Assembly: GCF_008704655.1 (NCBI RefSeq)
Contig: NZ_CP023688.1
Location: 1,240,001 to 1,304,000 of the forward strand
Direction: 5' to 3'
Origin: Streptomyces rimosus
GTDB taxonomy: Bacteria > Actinomycetota > Actinomycetes > Streptomycetales > Streptomycetaceae
Length of the DNA: 64,000 nt
The notes below the pieces were generated by a model. The model did not search any database. It saw only the letters and a program-made list of their open reading frames with translations, and was not told where the DNA came from. The translations under genes and the position numbers were made by a program. Positions 18,109 to 25,897 of the stretch are shown piece after piece (the stretch's first letter is position 1; each line of letters begins with the position of its first letter).

Positions 18109-18884
18109 CCGCGCCGCCGCCTGTCCTGGAGGCGCACGACCTGGTCAAGGAGTACCGCCGGGGCCGGGCCGTGGACGGCGTACGACTGGTGGTGCGCGAG
18201 GGCGAGCGGGTCGGTCTGCTCGGCCCCAACGGCGCGGGCAAGACCACCACGCTGCTGATGTGCCTGGGCGCGGTCGAGGCGGACGCCGGCAGCGTGCACG
18301 TCCTGGGCCACCGGCTGCCCGCCGGGCGGTCGGCGGCCATGCGCGGCGTCGGCTTCGCGGCCGGCTATCTGCCGCTGCCCGACCGGCTGCGGGTGCACGA
18401 GTACCTGCGGCTGTACGCGGATCTGTACGGGCTGCGCGCCCCACGTGCGGCGGTGGAAAGCGCCCTGGAGCACTTCGGCATCGGCCACCTGGCCAACGCC
18501 ATCGGCACCGAGCTGTCCAGCGGCCAGCGCACCCTGGTCGGCATCGCCAAGGCGTCCCTGCACACGCCCCGGCTGCTGGTCCTGGACGAGCCCACCGCGG
18601 CGCTGGACCCGGACATCGCCCTGCGGGTGCGCACCGGCCTGCTGGACCTGTGTGCCCGGCACGGCACGGCGCTGCTGGTCACCAGCCACGACATGGTCGA
18701 GGTGGAGCGGCTGTGCGAGCGGGTGGTCTTCCTGGCGGCGGGGCGGGTGACCGCGGACGGTACGCCGGAAGAGGTGGCGCGGCAGTTCGCGCAGCAGGAC
18801 CTGGAGGGGGTCTTTCTGCATCTGGCGGAGGAGCGGGACCGCGAGCGTGCCGGGCGGGGCCGGGCGGAGGCCGGTGCCGTATGA
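18105..18884 (+). CDS. ABC-2 exporter ATP-binding protein, NodI/DrrA-like
   Basis: A 259-residue ATPase. Walker A is GPNGAGKTTTL (about 42-52), the signature is LSSGQRTLVG (LSGGQ variant), Walker B is LLVLDEPTAALDP, and the switch His is in TSHDM. The DrrA/NodI-type C-terminal tail (GRVTADGTPEEVA...) is present. It would energise the adjacent permease in a dimeric exporter at the membrane. The start ATG at 18105 overlaps the deacetylase stop (ATGA), and its own stop overlaps the permease start in the same way, so expression is tightly coupled. Confidence 0.92.
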   Translation: MTAPPPVLEAHDLVKEYRRGRAVDGVRLVVREGERVGLLGPNGAGKTTTLLMCLGAVEADAGSVHVLGHRLPAGRSAAMRGVGFAAGYLPLPDRLRVHEYLRLYADLYGLRAPRAAVESALEHFGIGHLANAIGTELSSGQRTLVGIAKASLHTPRLLVLDEPTAALDPDIALRVRTGLLDLCARHGTALLVTSHDMVEVERLCERVVFLAAGRVTADGTPEEVARQFAQQDLEGVFLHLAEERDRERAGRGRAEAGAV

Positions 18885-19744
18885 CTGCCACGCAGGCCCC
18901 CGAACTGCGCGGTCCTGCCGCGGCCAGTGCCCATCGCGTCCGCGCCGTCGCCCGCCGCCACTGGCTGGTGCTGCGCCGCAGCCCGCACCGGATCTTCGAC
19001 GTGCTGGTCTGGCCGGTCGTCGACACGCTGCTCTACGGCTCGATCGGCCTGTTCGCCGCGAAGGCGGCGGGTGGCGGTACGGAAACGGGCGGCGCGGAGC
19101 TGGGCACCGGTCCCACGCTCGCGGTGTTCCTGCTCAGCGGCACCGTGCTGTGGCACCTGGTCCACCAGACGCAGATCTCCCTGGCCACCGGCTTCCTGGA
19201 GGAGACCTGGTCACGCAATGTGATCGGGCTGCTCACCACCCCGCTGCGCGGCTGGGAGTACCTGGCCGGGGTGGGGCTGTTCGCCCTGGTCCGTACGGCG
19301 CTGAGCACCCTCGCCGTGGCCTCGCTGGCCTTCGCCGCGTACGCCTTCGACGTGACGACGCTGGGCCTGGGACTGATTCCCGTGGCGGCGCTGCTGCTGC
19401 TCTGCGGCTGGGCGGTGGCCCTCGCGGTGGTGGGCCTGGTGCTGCGCTACGGCAGCGGCGCCGAGGCCCTGGTCTGGGGCGGGCTGTCGGTGGTGATGCC
19501 CCTGTCCGGGGTGTTCTACCCGGTCTCGACTCTCCCGGCGCCGCTCCGCCCGGTCGCCGAGGCCCTGCCCACCACCCATGTCTTCGCGGCCGGGCGCGCG
19601 CTGGCCGGGGACGGGCCCACGCCCTGGCACGAGCTGGCCGTGGCCACGCTGGGCACCGCCGCGCTGCTGGTCCTGGCCCTGTTCTTCCTGGGCCGGATGC
19701 TGGCTTCGTTCCGCCGCCGGGGGCTGGTCACCCGGTACTCGTGA
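18881..19744 (+). CDS. ABC-2 type exporter permease, NodJ/DrrB-like
   Basis: A 287-residue membrane protein with about six helices (clusters near 50-70, 85-110, 130-150, 165-190, 195-220 and 260-280). The cytosolic N-terminal arm RHWLVLRRSPHRIFDVLVWPVVDTLLYG and the MPLSGVFYPVSTLPAPLRPVAEALPTTHVF block are typical of ABC-2 permeases such as NodJ and DrrB. It forms the channel for the ATPase encoded immediately upstream. The exported compound is probably made or modified by the four upstream enzymes. The gene ends the operon, with a strong hairpin following. Confidence 0.9.
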   Translation: MTATQAPELRGPAAASAHRVRAVARRHWLVLRRSPHRIFDVLVWPVVDTLLYGSIGLFAAKAAGGGTETGGAELGTGPTLAVFLLSGTVLWHLVHQTQISLATGFLEETWSRNVIGLLTTPLRGWEYLAGVGLFALVRTALSTLAVASLAFAAYAFDVTTLGLGLIPVAALLLLCGWAVALAVVGLVLRYGSGAEALVWGGLSVVMPLSGVFYPVSTLPAPLRPVAEALPTTHVFAAGRALAGDGPTPWHELAVATLGTAALLVLALFFLGRMLASFRRRGLVTRYS

Positions 19745-19769
19745 CGGCGCGCCCGTACGAGCATGACAC

Positions 19770-19803
19770 GGCGCCCGCCCGGCCCCAGGCCCGGGCGGGC
19801 GCC
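19770..19803. terminator. Bidirectional terminator hairpin
   Basis: GGCGCCCGCCCGG (19770-19782) and CCGGGCGGGCGCC (19791-19803) form a perfect 13-bp stem with an 8-base loop. It lies between the end of the exporter operon (19744, plus strand) and the end of the convergent dodecin gene (19815, minus strand), so it can serve both. Confidence 0.75.
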
Positions 19804-19814
19804 GCGGGCCCGCG

Positions 19815-20036
19815 TCAGCCCTCCTCGGCGTCCTCCAGCCGGAAGCCGACCTTCAGCCCGACCTGGAAGTGCTCGATCGCCCCGTCGACGATGTGGCCGC
19901 GCACCTCTTTCACCTCGAACCAGTCGAGGCCCCTGAGCGTCTGGGCCGCCCGCTGGACGCCGTTGCGGATCGCGGCGTCCACGCCCTCCGGGGACGTGCC
20001 CACGATCTCCGTCACCCGGTACGTGTGATTCGTCAT
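19815..20036 (-). CDS. Dodecin family flavin-binding protein
   Basis: A 73-residue protein matching dodecins along its whole length: NHTYRVTEIVGTSPEGVDAAI, then LRGLDWFEVKEVRGHI with the flavin-stacking Trp, and the GAIEHFQVGLKVGFRLED end. Dodecins form dodecamers that store or buffer flavins or coenzyme A. The ATG at 20036 is preceded on the minus strand by AGGAGCGGTC (GGAG). It is divergent from the amino-acid permease. Confidence 0.93.
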   Translation of the reverse strand: MTNHTYRVTEIVGTSPEGVDAAIRNGVQRAAQTLRGLDWFEVKEVRGHIVDGAIEHFQVGLKVGFRLEDAEEG

Positions 20037-20200
20037 GACCGCTCCTTCAGCCTGCCGGTGTACGAGCCGACTGTCCGTGCTCACGCCCCGGGTGCCCGGA
20101 TTCTCCGGTTCCACTCCGCCGCACCGAGGGATCTCCTTCCCCTGCCGCCCCCGAAGGGCCATGATGATCGGCCGTCGGGCGACGACGGAGAGGAAGTGGT

Positions 20201-21652
20201 GTGGGGATGCGCGCGGGGCAGGGAGTGTGGCGGCGTAAACCGATCGAACTCATCCAGGAGACGGAAGGCGGCTCGGCCGAACAGCTCAACCGGGTGCTCG
20301 GGCTGTGGCAGCTGACGGCCATCGGCGTCGGCGGCATCATCGGCGCGGGCATCTTCACGCTCGCCGGGACCGTCGCCAACGGCAAGGCGGGGCCCGCCGT
20401 CCTGCTGTCGTTCCTGGTGGCGGGCGTGGCCAGCGCGGCGGCCGCGTTCTCCTACGCGGAATTCGCCGGGCTCATCCCGAAGGCGGGCTCGGCGTACACC
20501 TACGGCTACGCGGTGCTCGGCGAGCTGGCGGGCTGGTTCATCGGCTGGGACCTGCTGCTGGAGTACACGGCGATCGTGGCGGTCGTCGCGATCGGCATCT
20601 CCGGCTATTTCAGTTTCCTGCTCGGCGAAATGGGGGTGGAACTGCCCGCCTGGATGCTGGGGGCGCCGGGGACCGGCGAGGGGCACCGGGTGGACCTGTT
20701 CGCCGCGGCGCTGTGTCTGCTCATCGCGTATCTGCTGACCCTGGGCATCAAGAACGCGGCGCGCTTCGAGACGATCGTCGTGGGCCTGAAGGTCCTGGTC
20801 GTGCTGCTGGTGATCGGCGTCGGTTTCTTCCACATCAGGACCGGGAACTACACGCCGTTCTTCCCCTTCGGCGTCAGCGGCGCCTTCACGGGCGCGGCGA
20901 CCGTCTTCTTCGCGGTATTCGGTTATGACGCGATGAGTACCGCGGCGGAGGAATCGAAGGACGCCCAGCGCCATATGCCGAAGGCGATCCTGTACTCGCT
21001 GCTGATCTCGATGGTGCTGTACGTACTGGCCTGCCTGGTGCTGACCGGCATGCAGAACTACAAGGACATCGACCCGGAGAGCGGATTCTCCACCGCGTTC
21101 AAGTCGGTGGGGCTGAGCAGTCTGGCCGATGTGATCGCGGTCGGCGCGATCATCGGCATTCTCACGGTGATGTTCACGTTCATGCTGGGAGTTACTCGGG
21201 TCTGGTTCTCGATGAGCCGCGACGGGCTGCTGCCGAAGTGGTTCGCCAAGACACATCCGCGGCGGCATGTGCCGACCCGGGTGACCTGGATCGTGGGCGC
21301 GTCCTCCGCCGCCATCGCGGGCTTCCTGCCGATCGGCGAGGCCGCCGAGCTGACCAACATCGGCATCCTGCTGGCGTTCGTGGTGGTGTGCGTCTCGGTG
21401 ATCGTGCTGCGCTACAAGCGGCCCGACCTGCCGCGCACGTTCCGTACGCCCGGCATGCCGGTGGTGCCCGCGATCGGCGTGGTCTTCTCGCTCTGGCTGA
21501 TCACGTTCCTGGAGTGGCAGACCTGGGTGCGCTTCGCGGTGTGGTTCCTGATCGGCCTGGTCGTCTACTTCACGTACTCCCGGCGGCGCTCCGAGCTGGC
21601 GAAGGCGGAGCGGGAGATCGACGACCTGGAGGACCGCGAAGGGCGGCTGTGA
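20201..21652 (+). CDS. APC-family amino acid permease
   Basis: A 483-residue transporter with 12 predicted helices. The first helix carries GVGGIIGAGIFTLAG, the consensus substrate-binding unwound segment of the APC superfamily. AAAFSYAEFAGLIPKAGSAYTYGYAVLGE (helix 2-3) and FFAVFGYDAMSTAAEESKDAQRHMP (helix 6) match the cationic amino acid transporter (CAT/YfnA-like) group. Start GTG 20201 follows GGAGAGGAAG; ATG 20207 is an alternative two codons in. It ends in a charged cytosolic tail. Substrate specificity is inferred only at family level. Confidence 0.9.
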   Translation: MGMRAGQGVWRRKPIELIQETEGGSAEQLNRVLGLWQLTAIGVGGIIGAGIFTLAGTVANGKAGPAVLLSFLVAGVASAAAAFSYAEFAGLIPKAGSAYTYGYAVLGELAGWFIGWDLLLEYTAIVAVVAIGISGYFSFLLGEMGVELPAWMLGAPGTGEGHRVDLFAAALCLLIAYLLTLGIKNAARFETIVVGLKVLVVLLVIGVGFFHIRTGNYTPFFPFGVSGAFTGAATVFFAVFGYDAMSTAAEESKDAQRHMPKAILYSLLISMVLYVLACLVLTGMQNYKDIDPESGFSTAFKSVGLSSLADVIAVGAIIGILTVMFTFMLGVTRVWFSMSRDGLLPKWFAKTHPRRHVPTRVTWIVGASSAAIAGFLPIGEAAELTNIGILLAFVVVCVSVIVLRYKRPDLPRTFRTPGMPVVPAIGVVFSLWLITFLEWQTWVRFAVWFLIGLVVYFTYSRRRSELAKAEREIDDLEDREGRL

Positions 21653-21684
21653 CCGCCGCGCGGACGGCTTCCCCGCATACGACG

Positions 21685-21716
21685 GAGCGCCCCTGGACCG
21701 TGGTCCTGGGGCGCTC
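21685..21716 (+). terminator. Terminator after the amino acid permease
   Basis: GAGCGCCCCTGGACC (21685-21699) pairs with GGTCCTGGGGCGCTC (21702-21716) over 14 of 15 positions (one T-T mismatch), ending in TCGTGT. It lies 33 bases after the permease stop and before the convergent SLT gene. Confidence 0.7.
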
Positions 21717-21809
21717 TCGTGTGCGGCGGCCGCGGCCGTGGCCGTCCCGGCCCGGGCGGGTGGTCCCGGGCGGTGCGGTACGGGGGTCGCGCGAGCCTGC
21801 TCATCGGGC

Positions 21810-22484
21810 TCAGTACGCCGAGTTGACGTTGTCCATGGAGCCGTAGCGATGGGCGGCGTAGTTGGCGGCGGCCGTGATGTTGGCGACCGGGTCGAACAGG
21901 TCGTTGGCGGTGCCCTCGACGTGGTAGCGCTCGAAGGTCGGCTGGATCACCTGGAGCAGGCCCTTGGACGGGATGCCGTTCTTGGCGTTGATGTCCCAGT
22001 CGTTGACCACGCGCGGGTTACCGCTGGACTCACGCATGATGTTGCGGTGCAGGCCCTCGTAGCTGCCGGGGATGCCCTTCTCCTTCATGATGGCCAGGGA
22101 TTCCTTGATCCAGCCGTCCAGGTTGTCGGCGTACTTCGGCTTGGCGGGCTCGACCGGCTTGCGGTCGGCGGCCCGGCTGGCGGCCTCCTTGGCCGTGTGG
22201 CCCTGGCCGGCCACGGCCGTGATCTTCACCGAGTCGGCGAGGGTCGCGGTCTCCTTGGCGTCACCGGGCTTCGCCTCGGCGGCCTTGGCCTTCGCACCCG
22301 CGGGCTGACCGTTCGCGGAGACCTTCTTGACGGCGGCCGGCGCGGCGGAGGTGGCGGCGTGCGCGTCACCGGTCGCGGCGGGGATCGTCAGGGCCGCGGT
22401 CGCGCCGGCGGCGGCCAGCACGGCGGCGGAGAGCTTGTGGGTCTTGGTCACGCGGACGGAGCGGAGCAGGGTGGGAGTGGGCAT
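21810..22484 (-). CDS. Secreted SLT-domain lytic transglycosylase-like protein
   Basis: A 224-residue exported protein. It has a basic N-terminus and a hydrophobic signal segment (about 17-43, cleavage near AHA/AT), an Ala/Lys-rich linker (45-115), then a soluble-lytic-transglycosylase fold (about 120-224): IMRESSGNPRVVNDWD with the candidate catalytic Glu152, GIPSKGLLQVIQPTF, and ANITAAANYAAHRYGSM. It would cleave peptidoglycan glycan strands. This small SLT type is common in Streptomyces and is produced in growth or germination. The ATG at 22484 follows GAGGAA. A long structured upstream region suggests mRNA-level control. Confidence 0.88.
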   Translation of the reverse strand: MPTPTLLRSVRVTKTHKLSAAVLAAAGATAALTIPAATGDAHAATSAAPAAVKKVSANGQPAGAKAKAAEAKPGDAKETATLADSVKITAVAGQGHTAKEAASRAADRKPVEPAKPKYADNLDGWIKESLAIMKEKGIPGSYEGLHRNIMRESSGNPRVVNDWDINAKNGIPSKGLLQVIQPTFERYHVEGTANDLFDPVANITAAANYAAHRYGSMDNVNSAY

Positions 22485-23006
22485 GCGTGGATTCCTCTTC
22501 CAATCACTGAAATGGTCGGGCGGCAGCCATTGGCATGAGGTACGAGCAGGAAGCCACTGGCGGCACGAGAACCGAGTTCTTGTCCGCGTCCGCCCCGAGG
22601 GCATTTACGCGGCGCTTCGACCCGGCGCCTCAGTAATGATTAGCGACGCCCGAATTGGAAAGCAATAGCCGCTCGACGGGCCCCGGCTACGGCCCTTTTA
22701 CGTAGCTCGGGCCTTCCGTCGCCGTTCAGTCCATGAGCGCGGGCCACAAGAGCACAGTGGCGGATTACTAAGAAAGACCGTAAGGGACGGAAGTCCCGTG
22801 CTGCGCGTCACGTTCGGGCCCCGGCGGGCCGCTTCGCGGAAACCGCTTGAAATGGCCCCGGAACCCGATTTCCGGGCCCTGCGCGGAAACCCTTGTGGCC
22901 CGCGTCACCATTTACCGGCCCGCTGCGCGAATAAGTGGCGCCGGTCACCTGGAAAAGGGATTGATCGGGTAAATCTATGGGCGCAATAGGCGCCCGCAAA
23001 CAAAAA
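22485..23006. promoter_or_regulatory. Long untranslated/promoter region upstream of SLT gene
   Basis: About 520 bases without a gene. On the minus strand (SLT sense) it contains a hairpin made by GGGCCCCGGCTACG (22678-22691) and CGTAGCTCGGGCC (22700-22712, one bulge), and an imperfect direct repeat close to the start codon (GCCAATGGCTGCC near 22524-22536 and GCCAGTGGCTTCC near 22551-22563, read on the minus strand). Transglycosylase and rpf genes of Streptomyces can carry c-di-AMP (ydaO) riboswitches, but I did not find its conserved core here. Local AT content is higher than in flanking genes. Confidence 0.45.
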
Positions 23007-23034
23007 ACGCGGCCGGCCTGGTGGCCGGCCGCGT
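23002..23034 (-). terminator. Classical rho-independent terminator of EF-hand gene
   Basis: ACGCGGCCGGCC (23007-23018) and GGCCGGCCGCGT (23023-23034) form a perfect 12-bp stem with a TGGT loop. On the minus strand the stem is followed by a run of T (complement of A at 23002-23007). This is one of the few hairpins in the window with a T-run. Confidence 0.88.
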
Positions 23035-23070
23035 GTGCGGCCCGTGCGGGGCGCCGGGGCGTCCCGGGGG

Positions 23071-23283
23071 TCAGCCCTGGAGCGAGGTCCAGAACTCCTC
23101 GAAGGAGAGCTTGCCGTCCGCGTTGGTGTCCTTGGCCGCGATGACGGCCTCGGCGACCGGCCCGGTGACGTAGGGGTCGCCCATCTCCGCCATGGCCCGC
23201 TTGTACTCGTCCGCGGTGATCAGCCCGTCGCCGTCCGCGTCGAACCGGCTGAACGCGGCCTTCGCCGCCTCGATGTCTGCCAC
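23071..23283 (-). CDS. Two-EF-hand calcium-binding protein, CabD-like
   Basis: A 70-residue protein made of two EF-hands. Loop 1 is D15-A-D-G-D-G-L-I-T-A-D-E26 and loop 2 is D52-T-N-A-D-G-K-L-S-F-E-E63; both keep all calcium-ligand positions and the central Gly. Size and order resemble the Streptomyces coelicolor CabD protein, a calcium sensor or buffer. The ATG at 23283 has AAGGGGGC upstream. It is monocistronic, with a strong terminator 36 bases after the stop. Confidence 0.92.
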   Translation of the reverse strand: MADIEAAKAAFSRFDADGDGLITADEYKRAMAEMGDPYVTGPVAEAVIAAKDTNADGKLSFEEFWTSLQG

Positions 23284-23384
23284 GGGGTGCCCCCTTGATG
23301 TCGGTGTCGCTGCATTGACGTGGGTACATTAACCGACTGTCACCGGGCCGCCGACCGCGCCCCGGCCCGCCGCTCCGCCGCAGG

Positions 23385-25817
23385 TCAGCCCGCGATACGC
23401 CGCGCCAGGTAGGCCGCCGTACGGCTGTCCGGCGACGCCGCCACCGCCGCCGGGGTGCCGGCGGCCACGATGCGTCCGCCCGCCGTGCCGCCGCCCGGAC
23501 CCAGGTCGATCACATGATCTGCGCCCGCGACCACACCCATGTCGTGCTCGACGACCACGACGGTGTTGCCCGCGTCCACCAGCCCGTGCAGCTGCCGCAG
23601 CAGCACCTCGGTGTCCGCCGGGTGCAGGCCGGTGGTGGGCTCGTCCAGCAGGTAGAGGGTGTGGCCGCGGTGGGCGCGCTGGAGTTCGGTGGCGAGCTTG
23701 ATGCGCTGGGCCTCGCCGCCGGACAGCTCGGTGGCGGGCTGGCCCAGCCGCAGATAGCCCAGGCCCACGTCCTGGAGGGTGCGCAGGCTGCGTGCCGCGG
23801 CCGGTACGTCGGCGAGGAAGTCCGCCGCGGTGTCCACCGTCATACCGAGCACGTCGGCGATGGTGCGGCCGCGGTAGGTGATCTCCAGGGTCTCCGGGTT
23901 GTAGCGGGCGCCGTGGCAGGCGGTGCAGGGCGCGTACGTACCGGGCAGGAAGAGCAGCTCGACGGCGACGAAGCCCTCGCCCTGGCAGGTCTCGCAGCGC
24001 CCGCTCGCGACGTTGAAGGAGAAGCGGCCCGCCGTGTAGCCGCGAGCGCGGGCCTCGTCGGTGGCGGCGAAGACCTTGCGTACGGCGTCGAAGAGGCCGG
24101 TGTAGGTGGCGAGGTTGGAGCGCGGGGTGCGGCCGATGGGCTTCTGGTCGACGCGTACGAGGCGGTCGACCGCCTCCAGGCCCTTGGCCCCGGCGAGCTG
24201 CGCCCGCGCGGCGCTCTCCTCGTCCTCCTCCGGCCCGGCGCCGAGGTGGTCCGCTACGGCGTCCGCGAGGACCCGGGTGACCAGCGTGGACTTGCCGGAC
24301 CCGGAGACGCCGGTGACGGCCGTGAAGACGCCGAGCGGGAAGGCGGCGTCCACGGAGCGCAGGTTGTGCAGGGTGATGCCGTGCAGGGTCAGCTCCCCGG
24401 AGGGCTCGCGGGGCGGGCGCGCGGCGGGCTGCGTGTCGTCGAAGAGAAAACGACGGGTGGCGGACTCGGTGACCTGCGCGAGGTCCGCGACGGGCCCGCT
24501 GTGCAGAACCCGCCCGCCGTGCTCGCCCGCCTTGGGCCCGACATCCACGATCCAGTCGGCCTGCCGTACGACGTCCATATCGTGCTCAACGACGAACAGC
24601 GTGTTGCCCGCTTCCTTGAGGCGGCCGAGCACGGTGAGCAGCGCCTCGGTGTCCGCCGGGTGGAGGCCCGCCGAGGGCTCGTCCAGGACGTACACCACGC
24701 CGAAGAGGCCGGAGCGGAGCTGGGTGGCCAGCCGTAGCCGCTGGAGTTCCCCGGCGGACAGGGTGGGGGCCGCGCGGTCCATGCTCAGGTAGCCGAGGCC
24801 CAGCTCGGTGAGCACGTCGATACGGGCGACCAGATCCCGGGCCAGGGCGGGCGCCACCCCCTCGCCGTCCGCATCGGCCGTGGGCCGCAGCAGCCGCGCG
24901 AGACCGCTCAGCGGCAGCCCGGACAGTTCCGCGATGTCGTGCCCGGCGAAGGTGACGGCCAGCGCCTCCGGCCGCAGCCGCCGTCCGGCGCAGGCGGGGC
25001 AGGGCGCGGAGACCAGGTACCGCTGGACCCGTTTGCGCAGCGTCTCGCTCTTGGAGTCGGCGAAGGTGTGCAGGACGTAGCGCTTGGCGCTCTGGTACTG
25101 GCCCTGGTACGGGCGGTGGATACGGCCCGCTTCCCGTACGGGATGCACGGTGACGACGGGCTGCTCGTCGGTGAACAGGATCCAGTCCCGGTCGGCGGCC
25201 GACAGGTCCCGCCACGGCTTGTCGATGTCGTATCCAAGGGCGGCCAGCACGTCCCGCAGGTTCTTGCCCTGCCAGGCGCCGGGCCAGGCGGCGATGGCGC
25301 CGTCCCGGATGGACAGCGAGGGATCCGGTACGAGCGACTCCTCGGTGACCCGGTGGACGCGGCCCAGACCGTGGCACTCCGGGCAGGCGCCGGCGGCGGT
25401 GTTCGGGGAGAAGGCGTCCGAGTCCAGCCGCTCCGGCGCGTCCGCCGGATACGTACCGGCGCGCGAGAAGAGCATGCGCAGGGTGTTGGAGAGAGTGGTG
25501 ACGGTGCCGACGGAGGACCGGGAGGTGGGGGCCGAGCGCCGCTGTTCCAGGGCGACGGCGGGCGGCAGCCCGCTGATGTCCTCGACCTTCGGCGCGCCGA
25601 CCTGGTGGATCAGGCGGCGCGCGTACGGGGCCACCGACTCGAAGTAGCGACGCTGCGCCTCGGCGTAGACGGTGCCGAAGGCGAGCGAGGACTTGCCGCT
25701 GCCGGACACGCCGGTGAACACCGTGACGGTGTCCCTCGGGATGTCCACGTCGACATTGCGGAGGTTGTGCTCACGGGCGCCGCGCACCCGGACGTACGAG
25801 TCGGTCATGCCTTCCAT
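23385..25817 (-). CDS. Class II UvrA-like excinuclease ATPase
   Basis: An 810-residue protein with two ABC ATPase halves: Walker A GVSGSGKSS (36-44) and GVSGSGKST (near 500), signatures LSAGELQRLRLATQL and LSGGEAQRIKLATEL, and Walker B segments YVLDEPSAGLHP and YLLDEPTTGLHP. Zinc-finger cysteine pairs CPECHG, CPACAG, CETCQG and CTACHG are kept. It is shorter than housekeeping UvrA (about 950-1000) and seems to lack most of the UvrB-binding insertion, as in class II UvrA/DrrC proteins linked to drug-DNA adduct removal or self-resistance. The start could be ATG 25817 or ATG 25808; neither has a well-spaced ribosome site. Confidence 0.88.
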   Translation of the reverse strand: MEGMTDSYVRVRGAREHNLRNVDVDIPRDTVTVFTGVSGSGKSSLAFGTVYAEAQRRYFESVAPYARRLIHQVGAPKVEDISGLPPAVALEQRRSAPTSRSSVGTVTTLSNTLRMLFSRAGTYPADAPERLDSDAFSPNTAAGACPECHGLGRVHRVTEESLVPDPSLSIRDGAIAAWPGAWQGKNLRDVLAALGYDIDKPWRDLSAADRDWILFTDEQPVVTVHPVREAGRIHRPYQGQYQSAKRYVLHTFADSKSETLRKRVQRYLVSAPCPACAGRRLRPEALAVTFAGHDIAELSGLPLSGLARLLRPTADADGEGVAPALARDLVARIDVLTELGLGYLSMDRAAPTLSAGELQRLRLATQLRSGLFGVVYVLDEPSAGLHPADTEALLTVLGRLKEAGNTLFVVEHDMDVVRQADWIVDVGPKAGEHGGRVLHSGPVADLAQVTESATRRFLFDDTQPAARPPREPSGELTLHGITLHNLRSVDAAFPLGVFTAVTGVSGSGKSTLVTRVLADAVADHLGAGPEEDEESAARAQLAGAKGLEAVDRLVRVDQKPIGRTPRSNLATYTGLFDAVRKVFAATDEARARGYTAGRFSFNVASGRCETCQGEGFVAVELLFLPGTYAPCTACHGARYNPETLEITYRGRTIADVLGMTVDTAADFLADVPAAARSLRTLQDVGLGYLRLGQPATELSGGEAQRIKLATELQRAHRGHTLYLLDEPTTGLHPADTEVLLRQLHGLVDAGNTVVVVEHDMGVVAGADHVIDLGPGGGTAGGRIVAAGTPAAVAASPDSRTAAYLARRIAG

Positions 25818-25842
25818 GATCGGTCACCGCCCGATGGCGGCA

Positions 25843-25890
25843 CGCGGGCCCGTCCCCACGGTCAGGGTCGGGGGCGGGGACGGGCCCGCG
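25843..25890 (-). terminator. Terminator after the P450 electron-transfer operon
   Basis: CGCGGGCCCGTCCCC (25843-25857) and GGGGACGGGCCCGCG (25876-25890) form a perfect 15-bp stem with an 18-base loop, directly after the reductase stop (25898, minus strand) and before the UvrA-like gene. Confidence 0.7.
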
Positions 25891-25897
25891 GCGGCCG

